64,000 nt of DNA from Zoogloeaceae bacterium. GTDB taxonomy: Bacteria > Pseudomonadota > Gammaproteobacteria > Burkholderiales > Rhodocyclaceae. The notes beneath the pieces were generated by a model, which was not told where the DNA came from, ran no database searches, and saw only the letters and a program-made list of their open reading frames with translations. Both the position numbers and the translations under genes were made by a program. Positions 1-9,594 of the stretch are shown in pieces. Positions within the stretch are counted from its first letter, which is position 1; every line of letters starts with the position of its first letter. Location: assembly GCA_024235655.1 (NCBI GenBank), contig JACKLY010000003.1, forward strand, positions 186,001 through 250,000, read 5' to 3'.

Positions 1-446
1 ACATCAGGGCGCATCAGGTTGAAGATCAGAAACATTTCAGCCGTCCAGCGACCGATGCCCCGTACATCGGTCAATTCGCCGATGATCGATTCATCATCCA
101 GATCCTGCCAGCGTTCTGGCTGTATGCGCCCTTCGGCAAAATGTCGGGCGAGATCGACAAGATATTCCGTCTTGCGTGCTGAAAGCCCGCAGCCAGCCAG
201 ACCTGATTCCCCCTTGGCGAGCACGGCTTCAGGCGACACGCTGCCAACCACGGCTGATAATCTTGACCAGACAGCATCGGCGGCCTTTACGGAAATCTGT
301 TGCCCGACGATGGAACGGGTCAGGGTACCGAAGGCATCGCCGCGTGAAGTCAGCGACATGCCTTGATAGCGCTCGACCAGGGCAGCCATGATCGGGTCGC
401 CCTGGGCCAGGTCTTGTGAGGCTTGCTGCCAGTATTCAGGAGTCAT
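1..446 (-). CDS. DNA-3-methyladenine glycosylase II-like (HhH-GPD), partial
   Basis: Base-excision repair glycosylase that would remove alkylated purines. Reading the minus strand from the ATG at 446 gives an open frame that runs off the window start, so only the first ~148 residues are seen. They include an N-terminal stretch with SIVGQQISVKAA, typical of the HhH-GPD superfamily, and the helix-hairpin-helix segment LTDVRGIGRWTAEMF near residues 127-141. The catalytic aspartate expected some twenty residues later lies outside the window. It is divergent from mobA, with a ~105-base gap. The AlkA/MAG family is confident; which subfamily is not. Confidence 0.85.
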   Translation of the reverse strand, partial: MTPEYWQQASQDLAQGDPIMAALVERYQGMSLTSRGDAFGTLTRSIVGQQISVKAADAVWSRLSAVVGSVSPEAVLAKGESGLAGCGLSARKTEYLVDLARHFAEGRIQPERWQDLDDESIIGELTDVRGIGRWTAEMFLIFNLMRPD

Positions 447-551
447 GGTGAGCATTGTAACGTGTAGAATTTCTGCGCAAGATCAGGAATGCCAGCTGCG
501 ACACAGTGGCTGACAATTCAGCAAACGAAATGATGAAAGGCTGTAGCGAGA

Positions 552-1124
552 ATGCAGAAGATCAGCGGGGTCATCCTCGCCGGGGGGCGCGGCCAGCGTA
601 TGGGCAGTGTCAACAAGGGCTTGCAGTTGTTTCGTGGCAAGCCGATGTCCGCCTGGGCCTGCGAACGTCTTGCCCCGCAGGTTGATGAATTATTGATCAA
701 TGCCAATCACGATATCGTGGATTATGCACGACTGGGATACCCGGTCGTCAGTGATGTCGTCACTGGCTTTGCCGGGCCACTGGCCGGGCTGCATGCAGCA
801 CTATCAGCCGCGCAGCACCCATTGCTGGCAACCGTGCCCTGTGACTCTCCTTTTTTTCCTGAGGACTTGGTCAGCCGGCTGAGCACGGCACTGACCACCG
901 GGAATACCCGGATTGCCGTGGCCCGGACCGGTGATCAATTGCACCCGGTGTTCTGCCTGTGCCATCGGGATGCACTGAGCCACCTCACGGCGTATCTTGA
1001 GCGCGGCGAGCGCCGGTTTGAAAACTGGTTCCGCTCTCTCGCAGGCGCCGAGGTCTGTTTCGATGATCAGGCGGACGCTTTTGCCAACATCAATACCCGC
1101 GAAGAACTTGAACGCCTGAGCTGA
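552..1124 (+). CDS. mobA: molybdenum cofactor guanylyltransferase MobA
   Basis: Transfers GMP from GTP to molybdopterin to make the guanine dinucleotide form of the cofactor, in the cytoplasm. The 190-residue protein opens with the nucleotidyltransferase signature GVILAGGRGQRMG (residues 6-18) followed by the conserved KGLQLFRGKP, and has TVPCDSPFFP near residue 95 for metal and nucleotide binding. Length is normal for MobA (about 190-200). It stands alone between the divergent glycosylase and the convergent sensor kinase gene; no other molybdenum genes are in the window. Confidence 0.93.
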   Translation: MQKISGVILAGGRGQRMGSVNKGLQLFRGKPMSAWACERLAPQVDELLINANHDIVDYARLGYPVVSDVVTGFAGPLAGLHAALSAAQHPLLATVPCDSPFFPEDLVSRLSTALTTGNTRIAVARTGDQLHPVFCLCHRDALSHLTAYLERGERRFENWFRSLAGAEVCFDDQADAFANINTREELERLS

Positions 1125-1152
1125 AAGTGCGTGCAACGCGCTTCGGCCTGAT

Positions 1153-3192
1153 TCATTCGCGCTGGTATTCGGGCTCGGCCAGTAGCCAGACGACAAATTC
1201 CGCACCCTGCCCCGGTTCACTGTTGACGGTAATGTTGCCGCCATAGCGTTTGATCAGCGAATGGCTGATCGACAGCCCCAGTCCGGTCCCTTCATTCTTT
1301 TTGGTGGTAAAGAAGGGGTCAAAAATTCTGGCCATGTCTTCTGTCGTGATTCCAGCACCGCTATCACGCACGGAAATGCACACTCCCGGCCTATCCCCTC
1401 CATCCTTCCAATCTCTGGTGGTCAAGATCAGCGAACCACCTTCCGGCATGGCCTGCACCGCATTGACGATCAGATTGATCAGCACCTGCTGCAACTCATG
1501 GCGATTGATACCGGCCCACTGTGTCGCCGACAAGTGCTGGATCACTTCGATGTTGCGCTTGCCCATATGATGCTGCACAAGCACCAGACAATCGGCCAGC
1601 ACGGCGTTGACATCGACCTCTTCCACATAACCGGCAAACTCACCGGGGCGAGCAAATTGCAGCAATTTGGTCACGATGACACGAATCCGGTGCACCTGTT
1701 CGTCGATCAGGCGGATTTCCTGGGCAACTGGCTGCGCATTGTCGCCTAGTATCTCGCGCATCACATCGAGATTGCCCTGCATGACAGCGATCGGGTTATT
1801 GATTTCGTGCGCCACGCCGGCAGTCAGCTCACCGATGGCAGCAAGCTTCTCGCTGGTCACCAGTTGCCGTTGCGCCTGCCGCAAGTGGTCGTTGGCCGTT
1901 TCCAGCGCCTGCGTGCGTTCGGTCACCTTGCAGTCGAGCTCGTTCGCCCAGCGCTGCAATTCGTTCCGCTTCTCGGCCAGCACATCGAGCAGCCGGTCAA
2001 ATTCGATGGCCAGTCGCCCCAGTTCGTCATCGCTCCCGGTATCGCCAACGCGCGCGCCAACATCCCCTCGTTCAATATGCGCCATGGTTCGGTTCATCGA
2101 AGCAATGGGGTGCATGATTTCTCGCGCCCACTTCAGCGACCAGGCACAACCGATCAGGCTGATCGCTGCAAAAATGGCTGAAATCAGTTTCAGCGTATTT
2201 TCCTTCGCCACGCGAAATGGTGCTTCAAGAAAGCCGACATAGAGCATGCCGACACGCTGGCCAAAACTGTCCAGCACCGGCTCATAGCCGGACACGTAGA
2301 AATCGTTCACAACAAACGCCGTATCGAGCCAGATGTTGCCGCCTTCCAGCACATGTTCACGCACCTGTTTGGACACACGGGTACCGAGCGCACGCTCATC
2401 TTCAAACAGTCGGACATTGGTCGCGATGCGGGTATCGCCAAGAAACAGGGTCGCGGTACCCTTGCTGCCCAGCGGCAGCGATCCGTCGCGGTAGACAATA
2501 CTGTTGATGGTATCGACAAAGCCGAGATTGCCGTTGAGCAGCATCCCGCCTTCAAGCACACCAACCACCTTCCCCTGCGCATCAAATATCGGTGCCGCAG
2601 CATGGATGATCATGCCACGCCCTTCCGTCGCCCGATCAACTGGCGCAGCCTGTGCAGTGGGAACAATGTTGATGGCTGCACGTTCGCGCAAGGAGGTATC
2701 AATCTCATCAAGGGCATCGGCACTGTAGATATCAACGACGCTGCCGGCTTTCCCCTTCAATGCAGCCTGAACAACTGGCCACCCGGCATTGCTGCGTCGC
2801 ACCGGGTGCGCAGCACTGGCATAACGGACATCACCCCCGGCATCGAGTACGTACATGAAATCAAGTTTCTGCCGACGCCGCGAACGCCCGATTTCTTCGG
2901 CGATCTGCAGGTGATTTCCTTCTGCCAAAACCGCACGTAATTGATGTCCGTCTGCCAATGCCTCGACACTGCCGCCTACGCCGCGAACAACCCGATCGAA
3001 GTACTCATGCGCAGTCACCAGATCGCTGCTGACCTTGTAGGTCAACAGTTGTTGATAGCTGGTATTGCTCCAGTACCAGACCAGGCCAGTGACCAGCGGG
3101 AAACCGACAAGCAGCGGAGCCAATGCCAGGAACAGCAGCTTCGCACTGACCGACGCCCGGAAATAGGCCCGAATTCGGCGTAGTGGGTTCAT
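1153..3192 (-). CDS. Cache/HAMP sensor histidine kinase
   Basis: Membrane sensor kinase of 679 residues. Visible order: transmembrane helix ~18-41, a large periplasmic region ~45-325 of double-Cache type, second membrane helix ~334-353, HAMP ~355-410, coiled coil, then HisKA with the phospho-acceptor H462 in GVAHEINNP, and HATPase with an N box near 565-580, DSGAG at ~610 and GTGLGLS at ~636. The kinase core resembles the NtrB/DctB type, which pairs with sigma54 activators. Its start overlaps the end of the upstream response regulator gene by 4 bases (3189-3192), so the pair is translationally coupled. The ligand cannot be inferred; a small organic acid would fit the family. Confidence 0.93.
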   Translation of the reverse strand: MNPLRRIRAYFRASVSAKLLFLALAPLLVGFPLVTGLVWYWSNTSYQQLLTYKVSSDLVTAHEYFDRVVRGVGGSVEALADGHQLRAVLAEGNHLQIAEEIGRSRRRQKLDFMYVLDAGGDVRYASAAHPVRRSNAGWPVVQAALKGKAGSVVDIYSADALDEIDTSLRERAAINIVPTAQAAPVDRATEGRGMIIHAAAPIFDAQGKVVGVLEGGMLLNGNLGFVDTINSIVYRDGSLPLGSKGTATLFLGDTRIATNVRLFEDERALGTRVSKQVREHVLEGGNIWLDTAFVVNDFYVSGYEPVLDSFGQRVGMLYVGFLEAPFRVAKENTLKLISAIFAAISLIGCAWSLKWAREIMHPIASMNRTMAHIERGDVGARVGDTGSDDELGRLAIEFDRLLDVLAEKRNELQRWANELDCKVTERTQALETANDHLRQAQRQLVTSEKLAAIGELTAGVAHEINNPIAVMQGNLDVMREILGDNAQPVAQEIRLIDEQVHRIRVIVTKLLQFARPGEFAGYVEEVDVNAVLADCLVLVQHHMGKRNIEVIQHLSATQWAGINRHELQQVLINLIVNAVQAMPEGGSLILTTRDWKDGGDRPGVCISVRDSGAGITTEDMARIFDPFFTTKKNEGTGLGLSISHSLIKRYGGNITVNSEPGQGAEFVVWLLAEPEYQRE

Positions 3193-4595
3193 TCAGCGCG
3201 AGCGTGTCGAACGACAGACAATTGCTCGTTCTCTCCCCACTCGGCACACTTCCGCTCCAGTGTCTTGCGCGACACATCAAGCCTGCGTGCCGCCTCCGAC
3301 TTGTTGCCATCAACGGCTGAGAGCACCCTGAGAATATGTCGCTTTTCGACTTCAGCAAGCGTCATCTCATCACAGCAATCGTTGATCAACGGGGTCGCCG
3401 ATCCACCCAAGCCCTGCATCGGGAAGATACCGAGGATCAAGGAACGTTCAATGAAATTCCGTAATTCACGGACATTTCCCGGCCATGAATAGGCCGACAG
3501 GCGGCGAACAACTTCAGCAGAAAGTTCGAGTGGCGGAACTCCCAGTTGCAGTGAGAAAAGCGCCATGAAATGGTGGGCCAGATCGGAGATATCTTCCGTC
3601 CGCGAACGCAAGGCCGGGATAGTGATTTCAACAACCGCCAGCCGGAAAAATAGATCCTGCCGAAAACGCCCTGCTGCCATATCGATGGCCAGGTCGCGAT
3701 TACTTGCCGCAATGATGCGAACATCCACAGGGATTTCGCGCTCAGAGCCGACCGGCCGGATCTTTCGCTCTTCAAGTGCGCGCAGCAACTTGGTCTGCAT
3801 CGCCAGCGGCAACTCTCCGATTTCATCGAGGAACAAGGTGCCCCCATGGGCATAATAAAAAAGCCCGTTTCTGGCATCGCTGGCGCCGGTAAATGCCCCT
3901 CGAACATGACCGAACAGTTCACTCTCGATCAGTTCCGGCGAGATGGCCGCACAGTTGACCGGAACGAAAGGTCGTTGCGCCCGATTGCTCATCTGGTGCA
4001 AAGCCCGCGCGGTCACCTCTTTGCCGGTACCTGACTCGCCTTGCAGCAGCACCGTAGACGGCATGGGCGCGACCCGCTTGATCAGGCTGCGCAACTGCTG
4101 AATGGAAGAGGAATGGCCAACCAGCCCATCGACTTCCGCCCCCAGTTCAGCCAGTTCGCGGCGCAGCACGAAATTCTCGCGCGCCAGACGCGCCCGCTCG
4201 AAACAGCGCTTGATCGAGTTGAGCATCTGATCAACCCGAAACGGCTTGAGAATGAAATCAGATGCACCGCCGCGCAATGCTTCAATGGCAGTTTCGATAT
4301 CGGCAAAGGCCGTGATCAGTACAACATCACCGGAAAACCCGCTCTGACGCAACTCAAGCAGCCATTCGATCCCCGATTTCCCCGGAAGTGAGATATCGAG
4401 AACAATGAGATCAAAATGAAGCTGCTGCATCAGCCCCGTCGCTTCTTCAACACTAGACGCCGAGGCTACTCGCCCACAGCGGGATTTCAGCGCACGCTCA
4501 AGAAAATTACGCATCCCCGCCTCATCATCGACAACGAGGATGGAGAAGGCCTGCCAGTTGCCGAAATCGGAGCCAGAGCCATTTTCATTACGCAT
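3189..4595 (-). CDS. sigma54-dependent NtrC-family response regulator
   Basis: Cytoplasmic activator of sigma54 promoters, 468 residues from the chosen start. Domains: receiver ~15-130 with phospho-acceptor D67 in LIVLD; AAA+ domain with Walker A GESGTGKE (~186-193) and the sigma54-contact loop GAFTGA (~233-238); C-terminal Fis-type helix-turn-helix ~425-462 (NKSEAARRLDVSRKTLE). An in-frame start exists at 4661, but ATG 4595 has a GGAG element 8-12 bases upstream and begins just before the receiver, so it is preferred. Cognate kinase follows with a 4-base overlap. Its gene is divergent from the HDOD/EAL-GGDEF pair, a plausible but unproven target. Confidence 0.93.
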   Translation of the reverse strand: MRNENGSGSDFGNWQAFSILVVDDEAGMRNFLERALKSRCGRVASASSVEEATGLMQQLHFDLIVLDISLPGKSGIEWLLELRQSGFSGDVVLITAFADIETAIEALRGGASDFILKPFRVDQMLNSIKRCFERARLARENFVLRRELAELGAEVDGLVGHSSSIQQLRSLIKRVAPMPSTVLLQGESGTGKEVTARALHQMSNRAQRPFVPVNCAAISPELIESELFGHVRGAFTGASDARNGLFYYAHGGTLFLDEIGELPLAMQTKLLRALEERKIRPVGSEREIPVDVRIIAASNRDLAIDMAAGRFRQDLFFRLAVVEITIPALRSRTEDISDLAHHFMALFSLQLGVPPLELSAEVVRRLSAYSWPGNVRELRNFIERSLILGIFPMQGLGGSATPLINDCCDEMTLAEVEKRHILRVLSAVDGNKSEAARRLDVSRKTLERKCAEWGENEQLSVVRHARAE

Positions 4596-4830
4596 CAATT
4601 CACTCCAGAACTGCAGCAAAAAATCATTCCAGATAAAACGAAAGGAACAGGGCCGCTCCACACACTCACTCTAAAATGCTGCATTTTTCTGACACATCAG
4701 ATACATCTTTATTCTGCAAGCATTCAAGATATTGCCTTTCGTTGCCGATAAACCTAAGCTAGATACCTGCACAATCAGCAACGACGCGCCTTTCAGCGTT
4801 TTGCACAACAAACAAGCAGAGGGAACCGCC

Positions 4831-6033
4831 ATGCAGGCGTACCACTTTTTCAATCCACTGCTCACTCCCAATCAGGCTTGGGCAGCATTTGACTGGCAGA
4901 TCAATCCCCTATCCGAAGACGGCCTTGCTGATATTGCAGAGGCAGCTGAAACCTGCCTGCCACTTGCCCGACAGCAACCTCTATGGGTTCCATGCAATGC
5001 AGCCTGGCTGGGAAATCATCAATTCAGCGAGTTTATTAAGAAACTGGGCCGCGACCAAGTCATTCTCGCATTCCCTGCCGGCACACAGGCATCTTCCGAA
5101 TCCGAAGCTGCTTGCCAGGCACTGCGCAAGGATGGCCTGCATGTCGCAATTGAAGTCGTCGACAGCAGTATCCTGAAAAAGCTGACAACAACGACTTTTG
5201 ATTACCTGGCCTTCGAAGCAGAACATGCACACAGTGGCGTACCGCTGATCGATCTGATCAATGCACATCAGTTTGGTTATCAGTTGGTTGCCCGCAACAT
5301 CCAGACTCATGAGCGTTTCGACTGGGCGGTGGCCAAGCGTTTTTCGTTGCTGTCCAGCCAGTTTGTCGCCACAGTGGAAGCGAGAGCACCGGTTGACGCC
5401 GACACGACACGGCTGAAACTGCTCAAGCTGTTGAACCTGGTGGTTCAGGATGCAGACACCCGTGAGATCGAGGAAATCTTCCGTCAGGAACCCAAGCTCT
5501 CGTACAACCTGCTGCGACTCGTCAACTCGGTCGCAGTCGGTCCGAAAACCCCCATCACCGGGTTCAATCAGGCAATTACCGTTCTTGGCCGCCGCCAGTT
5601 ACAACGCTGGCTGCAATTGCTCATTTATGCCAATCAGTTCGCCCAGGCAGGGCAACCCAATCCCTTGCTTCAACTGGCAGCCGCGCGTGGCCGTATGCTT
5701 GAACTGATGGCAATCAAGTTGCCACCGATACCGGACATCAGCGATTCCGGCGAGGCTGCATTCATGACCGGCATTTTCTCCTTGCTGGATACCTTGCTGC
5801 ATCTTCCGATGCAGGAGGTACTTGCCGCCTTGCCACTGGCGCCACCCATTACCAGCGCGCTGGCCGAGCGCAGTGGCCAACTAGGACAGTTGCTTGCCGC
5901 AGTGATCGCAGGCAACGAAGGGAAGAATGAGCAGGCCAGTGAAATCCTTGGCACCCTCGGCATCCCGCCGGATGTCCACCTTGCTGCACAGGTACAAGCA
6001 TATGTTTGGGCTGATCGTATCAAGCTCGAATGA
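4831..6033 (+). CDS. HDOD-domain protein with degenerate EAL-like N-terminus (YuxH-like)
   Basis: Probable signalling protein, 400 residues from ATG 4831, which is preceded by the ribosome site AGAGGGA; an in-frame start at 4732 lacks this. The C-terminal half (~200-390) matches the HDOD fold, with the typical RQEPKLSYNLLRLVNS stretch near residues 222-237. The N-terminal ~190 residues have the layout of an EAL domain but no EAL motif or metal ligands, as in YuxH/CdgJ-type proteins, so phosphodiesterase activity is not expected. The stop overlaps the start of the GGDEF/EAL gene by 4 bases. HDOD proteins of this type usually act by protein contact. Confidence 0.82.
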   Translation: MQAYHFFNPLLTPNQAWAAFDWQINPLSEDGLADIAEAAETCLPLARQQPLWVPCNAAWLGNHQFSEFIKKLGRDQVILAFPAGTQASSESEAACQALRKDGLHVAIEVVDSSILKKLTTTTFDYLAFEAEHAHSGVPLIDLINAHQFGYQLVARNIQTHERFDWAVAKRFSLLSSQFVATVEARAPVDADTTRLKLLKLLNLVVQDADTREIEEIFRQEPKLSYNLLRLVNSVAVGPKTPITGFNQAITVLGRRQLQRWLQLLIYANQFAQAGQPNPLLQLAAARGRMLELMAIKLPPIPDISDSGEAAFMTGIFSLLDTLLHLPMQEVLAALPLAPPITSALAERSGQLGQLLAAVIAGNEGKNEQASEILGTLGIPPDVHLAAQVQAYVWADRIKLE

Positions 6034-8534
6034 CCAAGATGGCACCAGAAAAGGGACATCAGCTTTTCCCCGGGTTCGACTCGGGAACAACCGATTTTGA
6101 ATTGGCAGCACAGCTTTATCATTCGATATTCTTCCATGACGGAAAAATTGCCACCGATGTCGTCAGGGCATTATGTTGCAACGCCCTTGAAAGCCCCGAA
6201 GGCTGCTTTATAACGGACCCGGCAATCGGCAACCACCCTCTCTGGGCTGATCTTTACGCCCAGGCCAAGGTTTCGGGAACTATTGCTGCCGAAACGCCAG
6301 ACAGTACATCGTCACTGCCGGGGCGACTCGGTTTCCCGCTGCTTTTCCGGGAAAAAATGCTGGGATTTCTAGGGGTTTCCAAACGTCCCGGTGGGTATGA
6401 CGCTGACTCGATGCGGCGTTTTGCCGATCTTGGCGCCTTGCTCGCCGCCATGCTCCACGCCCGTGCCAGCTACGACCAGCGCATCGAGGACCTAGGCAAC
6501 AGCGAACGGGAACTGCACCGTCAATCGCAGATTCTCAACCAGATCCATGACTCGGTCATCACGATGGATCTACAGGGCTACATCACGGGCTGGAATGCCG
6601 GCGCTGAACAGCTTTTCGGCTACCAAAGCGAAGAAATCATCGGCCACAACATCCTGCTTCTCTATGCGGATGAGAATGAAACTGACGACAGCTTCTTCAA
6701 CGCCTTCCTGAACAAGGGCAGCCGGGAAATGACCGTACGCCGGCGCAAGAAATCAGGAGAAACGTTCTGGGCGAGTGTATCGCTGTCAGTCGCACACGAT
6801 GATTCCGGCGTACCGAACGGTCTGATCGGATACATCGTCGACATCACCGACAAACTCGCGGCAAAGGAAACGCTTCGCCTTCATGCCCGGATCTTTGACT
6901 GTGCCGCTGAGGCCATCCTGGTCACCGATGCCAATGAACAGATTGTTTCGGCCAACCCGGCTTTTTGCTCCATGTCCGGATTCACTGAACAGGAATTCGT
7001 CGGCAGCCCGAATCTACCGATCCATTTTGGTGAAAGCCAGGATCTCTGGACAGAAATCAGGCAGATCGTTGAAAGGGATGGCAAATGGAGCGGCGAGGTG
7101 CAGCCGGTGCGCAAGGATGGTAGCTCTTATCCAGCCTGGGCATCACTGAGTTCAGTTTGCGATACGCAAGGCAATCTGACACACCTCTGCTTTGCCCTCT
7201 CTGATATCAGTGAGCGAAAGCAGGCGGAGGAACAGATCTACCGTCTGGCGTATTACGACACGCTGACCAACCTGCCCAATCGCTCCCTCCTTTATTCCTT
7301 GCTGGAACAAGCGATTGCTGAAGCGCACCGGAGAAACGAGCACGGCGCAATTCTGTTTGTCGATCTGGATCGTTTCAAGCATATCAATGACTCTTTCGGC
7401 CACTCCCCGGCAGACAGCCTGCTGGCAGAAGTAGGCCGCCGCCTTGCCCTGGCCTTGCGCAAGGAAGACGTTGTCTCACGTCTGGGTGGAGATGAGTTTG
7501 TTATCGCCCTGTTCGACATCAACCGGCGTGAAGATGCAGCAGTCGTCTCTCGCAAGGTGCTGGCTGCTCTGGCCGAGCCGTTCTTCGTTGAAGGCCACGA
7601 GATCCTGATTTCCGCAAGCATCGGCATCAGCGTTTTCCCGGATGACGGCAGGGATGCTGAAACACTGATCCGGAATGCCGATGTCGCCATGTATCGGGCA
7701 AAACAGTTGGGGACAAGCGGCTGTCTTTTTTATTCCAGAGAAATGAATCTGCGCTCACTGGAACGCCTCAAGATGGAAGGAGGCCTACGGCATGCGCTAG
7801 AACGTGACGAGTTTTTCCTCCATTTCCAGCCGCAACTTGACCTTGCCAGCAACCGCATCATTGGCACCGAAGCCTTGCTGCGTTGGCAGACACCGAACAA
7901 CGGCTCGATTTCTCCTGCCCTGTTCATTCCGGTTGCCGAGGAAACAGGCTTGATCATCTCGATTGGTGAGTGGGTCATCGATGCAACCTGCCGGCAATTG
8001 CGAAGCTGGCTCGACTTGGGCCTGCAGCCAGTCAAGGTCGCGGTGAACCTTTCGACCAAGCAGTTCAGCCAGAATTTGCCGCGTACGGTGATGGGCTACC
8101 TGAAGAAATACGACATACCGCCGGAGCTGCTAGAACTCGAGATTACCGAAAGCATGCTGATGCATAACGCCGACTCGGTGGTTGCGATGATGCAGGAATT
8201 TGCAGATGCCGGCATCATGATGTCACTGGATGATTTCGGTACCGGCTATTCCAGCCTTTCCTATCTGAAGCGCTTCCCGATCGACACGTTGAAGATTGAC
8301 CAATCCTTTGTTCGCGGCATTCCGCATGATGGCAACGACAGTGCCATTGCTAGCGCCATCATCAGCATGGCCAAGGCGTTGAAACTCCGGGTCATCGCCG
8401 AGGGCGTTGAATCAGAACCCCAGCTTGAATTCCTCAAGTCTGCAGGTTGCGATGAAATCCAGGGCTACTGGTTCAGCCGACCGGTGGCAGCAGATGTCTA
8501 CGCGCAATTGCTGCGCGAAACAAACGGCAATTAA
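6030..8534 (+). CDS. GAF-PAS-PAS-GGDEF-EAL cyclic-di-GMP turnover protein
   Basis: 834-residue cytoplasmic protein with no clear membrane helix. Order: GAF-like region ~10-150, two PAS domains ~165-285 and ~288-400, GGDEF domain with intact SRLGGDEF near residue 486, and EAL domain with EALLRW near 614 plus DDFGTGYSSLSYLKRFP, so both halves carry catalytic signatures. It could make or degrade c-di-GMP depending on signal. It is coupled by a 4-base overlap to the HDOD protein gene, suggesting the two work together. Its 3' end overlaps the convergent metallo-hydrolase by 4 bases. Confidence 0.93.
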   Translation: MTKMAPEKGHQLFPGFDSGTTDFELAAQLYHSIFFHDGKIATDVVRALCCNALESPEGCFITDPAIGNHPLWADLYAQAKVSGTIAAETPDSTSSLPGRLGFPLLFREKMLGFLGVSKRPGGYDADSMRRFADLGALLAAMLHARASYDQRIEDLGNSERELHRQSQILNQIHDSVITMDLQGYITGWNAGAEQLFGYQSEEIIGHNILLLYADENETDDSFFNAFLNKGSREMTVRRRKKSGETFWASVSLSVAHDDSGVPNGLIGYIVDITDKLAAKETLRLHARIFDCAAEAILVTDANEQIVSANPAFCSMSGFTEQEFVGSPNLPIHFGESQDLWTEIRQIVERDGKWSGEVQPVRKDGSSYPAWASLSSVCDTQGNLTHLCFALSDISERKQAEEQIYRLAYYDTLTNLPNRSLLYSLLEQAIAEAHRRNEHGAILFVDLDRFKHINDSFGHSPADSLLAEVGRRLALALRKEDVVSRLGGDEFVIALFDINRREDAAVVSRKVLAALAEPFFVEGHEILISASIGISVFPDDGRDAETLIRNADVAMYRAKQLGTSGCLFYSREMNLRSLERLKMEGGLRHALERDEFFLHFQPQLDLASNRIIGTEALLRWQTPNNGSISPALFIPVAEETGLIISIGEWVIDATCRQLRSWLDLGLQPVKVAVNLSTKQFSQNLPRTVMGYLKKYDIPPELLELEITESMLMHNADSVVAMMQEFADAGIMMSLDDFGTGYSSLSYLKRFPIDTLKIDQSFVRGIPHDGNDSAIASAIISMAKALKLRVIAEGVESEPQLEFLKSAGCDEIQGYWFSRPVAADVYAQLLRETNGN

Positions 8535-9163
8535 CCGCCAACAAAGGGGTTGGTCCGCCGCTCCACACCAAAGCTGGACATATCGCCGTGCCCAGGAATG
8601 AAATCAATATCGTCACCCAGAGGAAACAGGCGATTGCGGATTGAGTCGATCAGCGTGTCGTAGTCACCTTTCGGGAAATCGGTACGCCCGATCGACCCTT
8701 GGAACAGGACATCCCCCACCACCGCCAGATGGCTTGGCGCATGATGGAAACAGACATGCCCCGGTGTATGTCCGGGGCAGTGAATGACCTGCAATTCCTC
8801 ATTGCCGACCGTCACCCGATCACCATCTTCCAGCCAGCGATCCGGGGTAAAGCTCTTCACTTCAGGAAAACCGAACATCTTGCTTTGCTGCGGCATGCCA
8901 TCGATCCAGAACTGATCCTCGCGATGAGGCCCTTCAATCGGAATACTCAATCGCTCGGCCAGTTCGGCCACACCACCTGCATGATCAATATGCCCGTGTG
9001 TCACCAGAATCTTTTCCAGCGTCAGGCCTTCCTGCTCGACAACCCGGAGAATTGAAGCCAGATCGCCCCCTGGATCAACAACCGCAGCACGACGGGTTGC
9101 CTCGCACCAAAGAACGGATGCATTTTGCTGAAAGGGAGTCACCGGAACAATTTTGAATTTCAT
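8531..9163 (-). CDS. MBL-fold metallo-hydrolase (glyoxalase II-like, YcbL type)
   Basis: 210-residue soluble hydrolase. The metal-binding motif THGHIDHAGG sits at ~55-64, with further ligands in HCPGHTPGH (~130) and GDVLF (~150) and a C-terminal FIPGHG. The size is that of the short glyoxalase II-like group (YcbL/GloB2) rather than the ~250-residue classical GloB. Probable substrate is a glutathione or other thioester; a persulfide or quorum-signal substrate cannot be excluded. It stands alone. Confidence 0.88.
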   Translation of the reverse strand: MKFKIVPVTPFQQNASVLWCEATRRAAVVDPGGDLASILRVVEQEGLTLEKILVTHGHIDHAGGVAELAERLSIPIEGPHREDQFWIDGMPQQSKMFGFPEVKSFTPDRWLEDGDRVTVGNEELQVIHCPGHTPGHVCFHHAPSHLAVVGDVLFQGSIGRTDFPKGDYDTLIDSIRNRLFPLGDDIDFIPGHGDMSSFGVERRTNPFVGG

Positions 9164-9213
9164 GAAGAACCAACCGACGGGTGCAAAGCCGCGATGATAG
9201 CACTGCAGAACTG

Positions 9214-9411
9214 CTAATCAGTCTCTGTGGCATCTTCAACAGGTTGGCTTGCTGTTTTGTAATGCTGGCAATCAGGAATACGATCCGAACAGTGGTATTC
9301 AAGCCTGACAACACAAGTAATCATGGAGCCATCCAGCGCAGGCGTATGTATCGCGTGGTGACAGTTTCCACAACGTCGAGCATGCCTTGAAGATAAGATG
9401 TCCTGAGTCAT
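9214..9411 (-). CDS. small cysteine-rich protein of unknown function
   Basis: Possible 65-residue protein starting at ATG 9411. It contains CGNCHH followed by two more cysteines about 19 and 27 residues later (VVRLEYHCSDRIPDCQHY), a pattern that suggests a small zinc or metal site. A longer frame would begin at 9564 but runs through the terminator hairpin at 9531-9559, so the shorter start is chosen. No clear ribosome site is seen. It sits downstream of the lpd terminator, on the same strand. I do not recognise the family. Confidence 0.5.
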   Translation of the reverse strand: MTQDILSSRHARRCGNCHHAIHTPALDGSMITCVVRLEYHCSDRIPDCQHYKTASQPVEDATETD

Positions 9412-9530
9412 TGGCCTTGTTGTTCCAACCACAAGCCTGATCAGTTGATCAGCTGGGGAATCATACAAGCTCAGGTCGACAGCCGGCTTTGATCTTGAGC
9501 ACTTTCCGGCAGGCGTCTGCTTGCTCAATG

Positions 9531-9559
9531 AAAAACGGGGTGCCATGCACCCCGTTTTT
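9531..9559 (-). terminator. rho-independent terminator after lpdA
   Basis: Near-perfect hairpin with 13-base arms (AAAAACGGGGTGC / GCACCCCGTTTTT) around a 3-base loop, 36 bases after the lpdA stop. In the minus direction the stem ends in a T run. This marks the end of the sdh-gltA-suc-lpd transcript. Confidence 0.88.
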
Positions 9560-9594
9560 GCCAATTCCTGAACGAACAGGATAATCAGCGCAGA

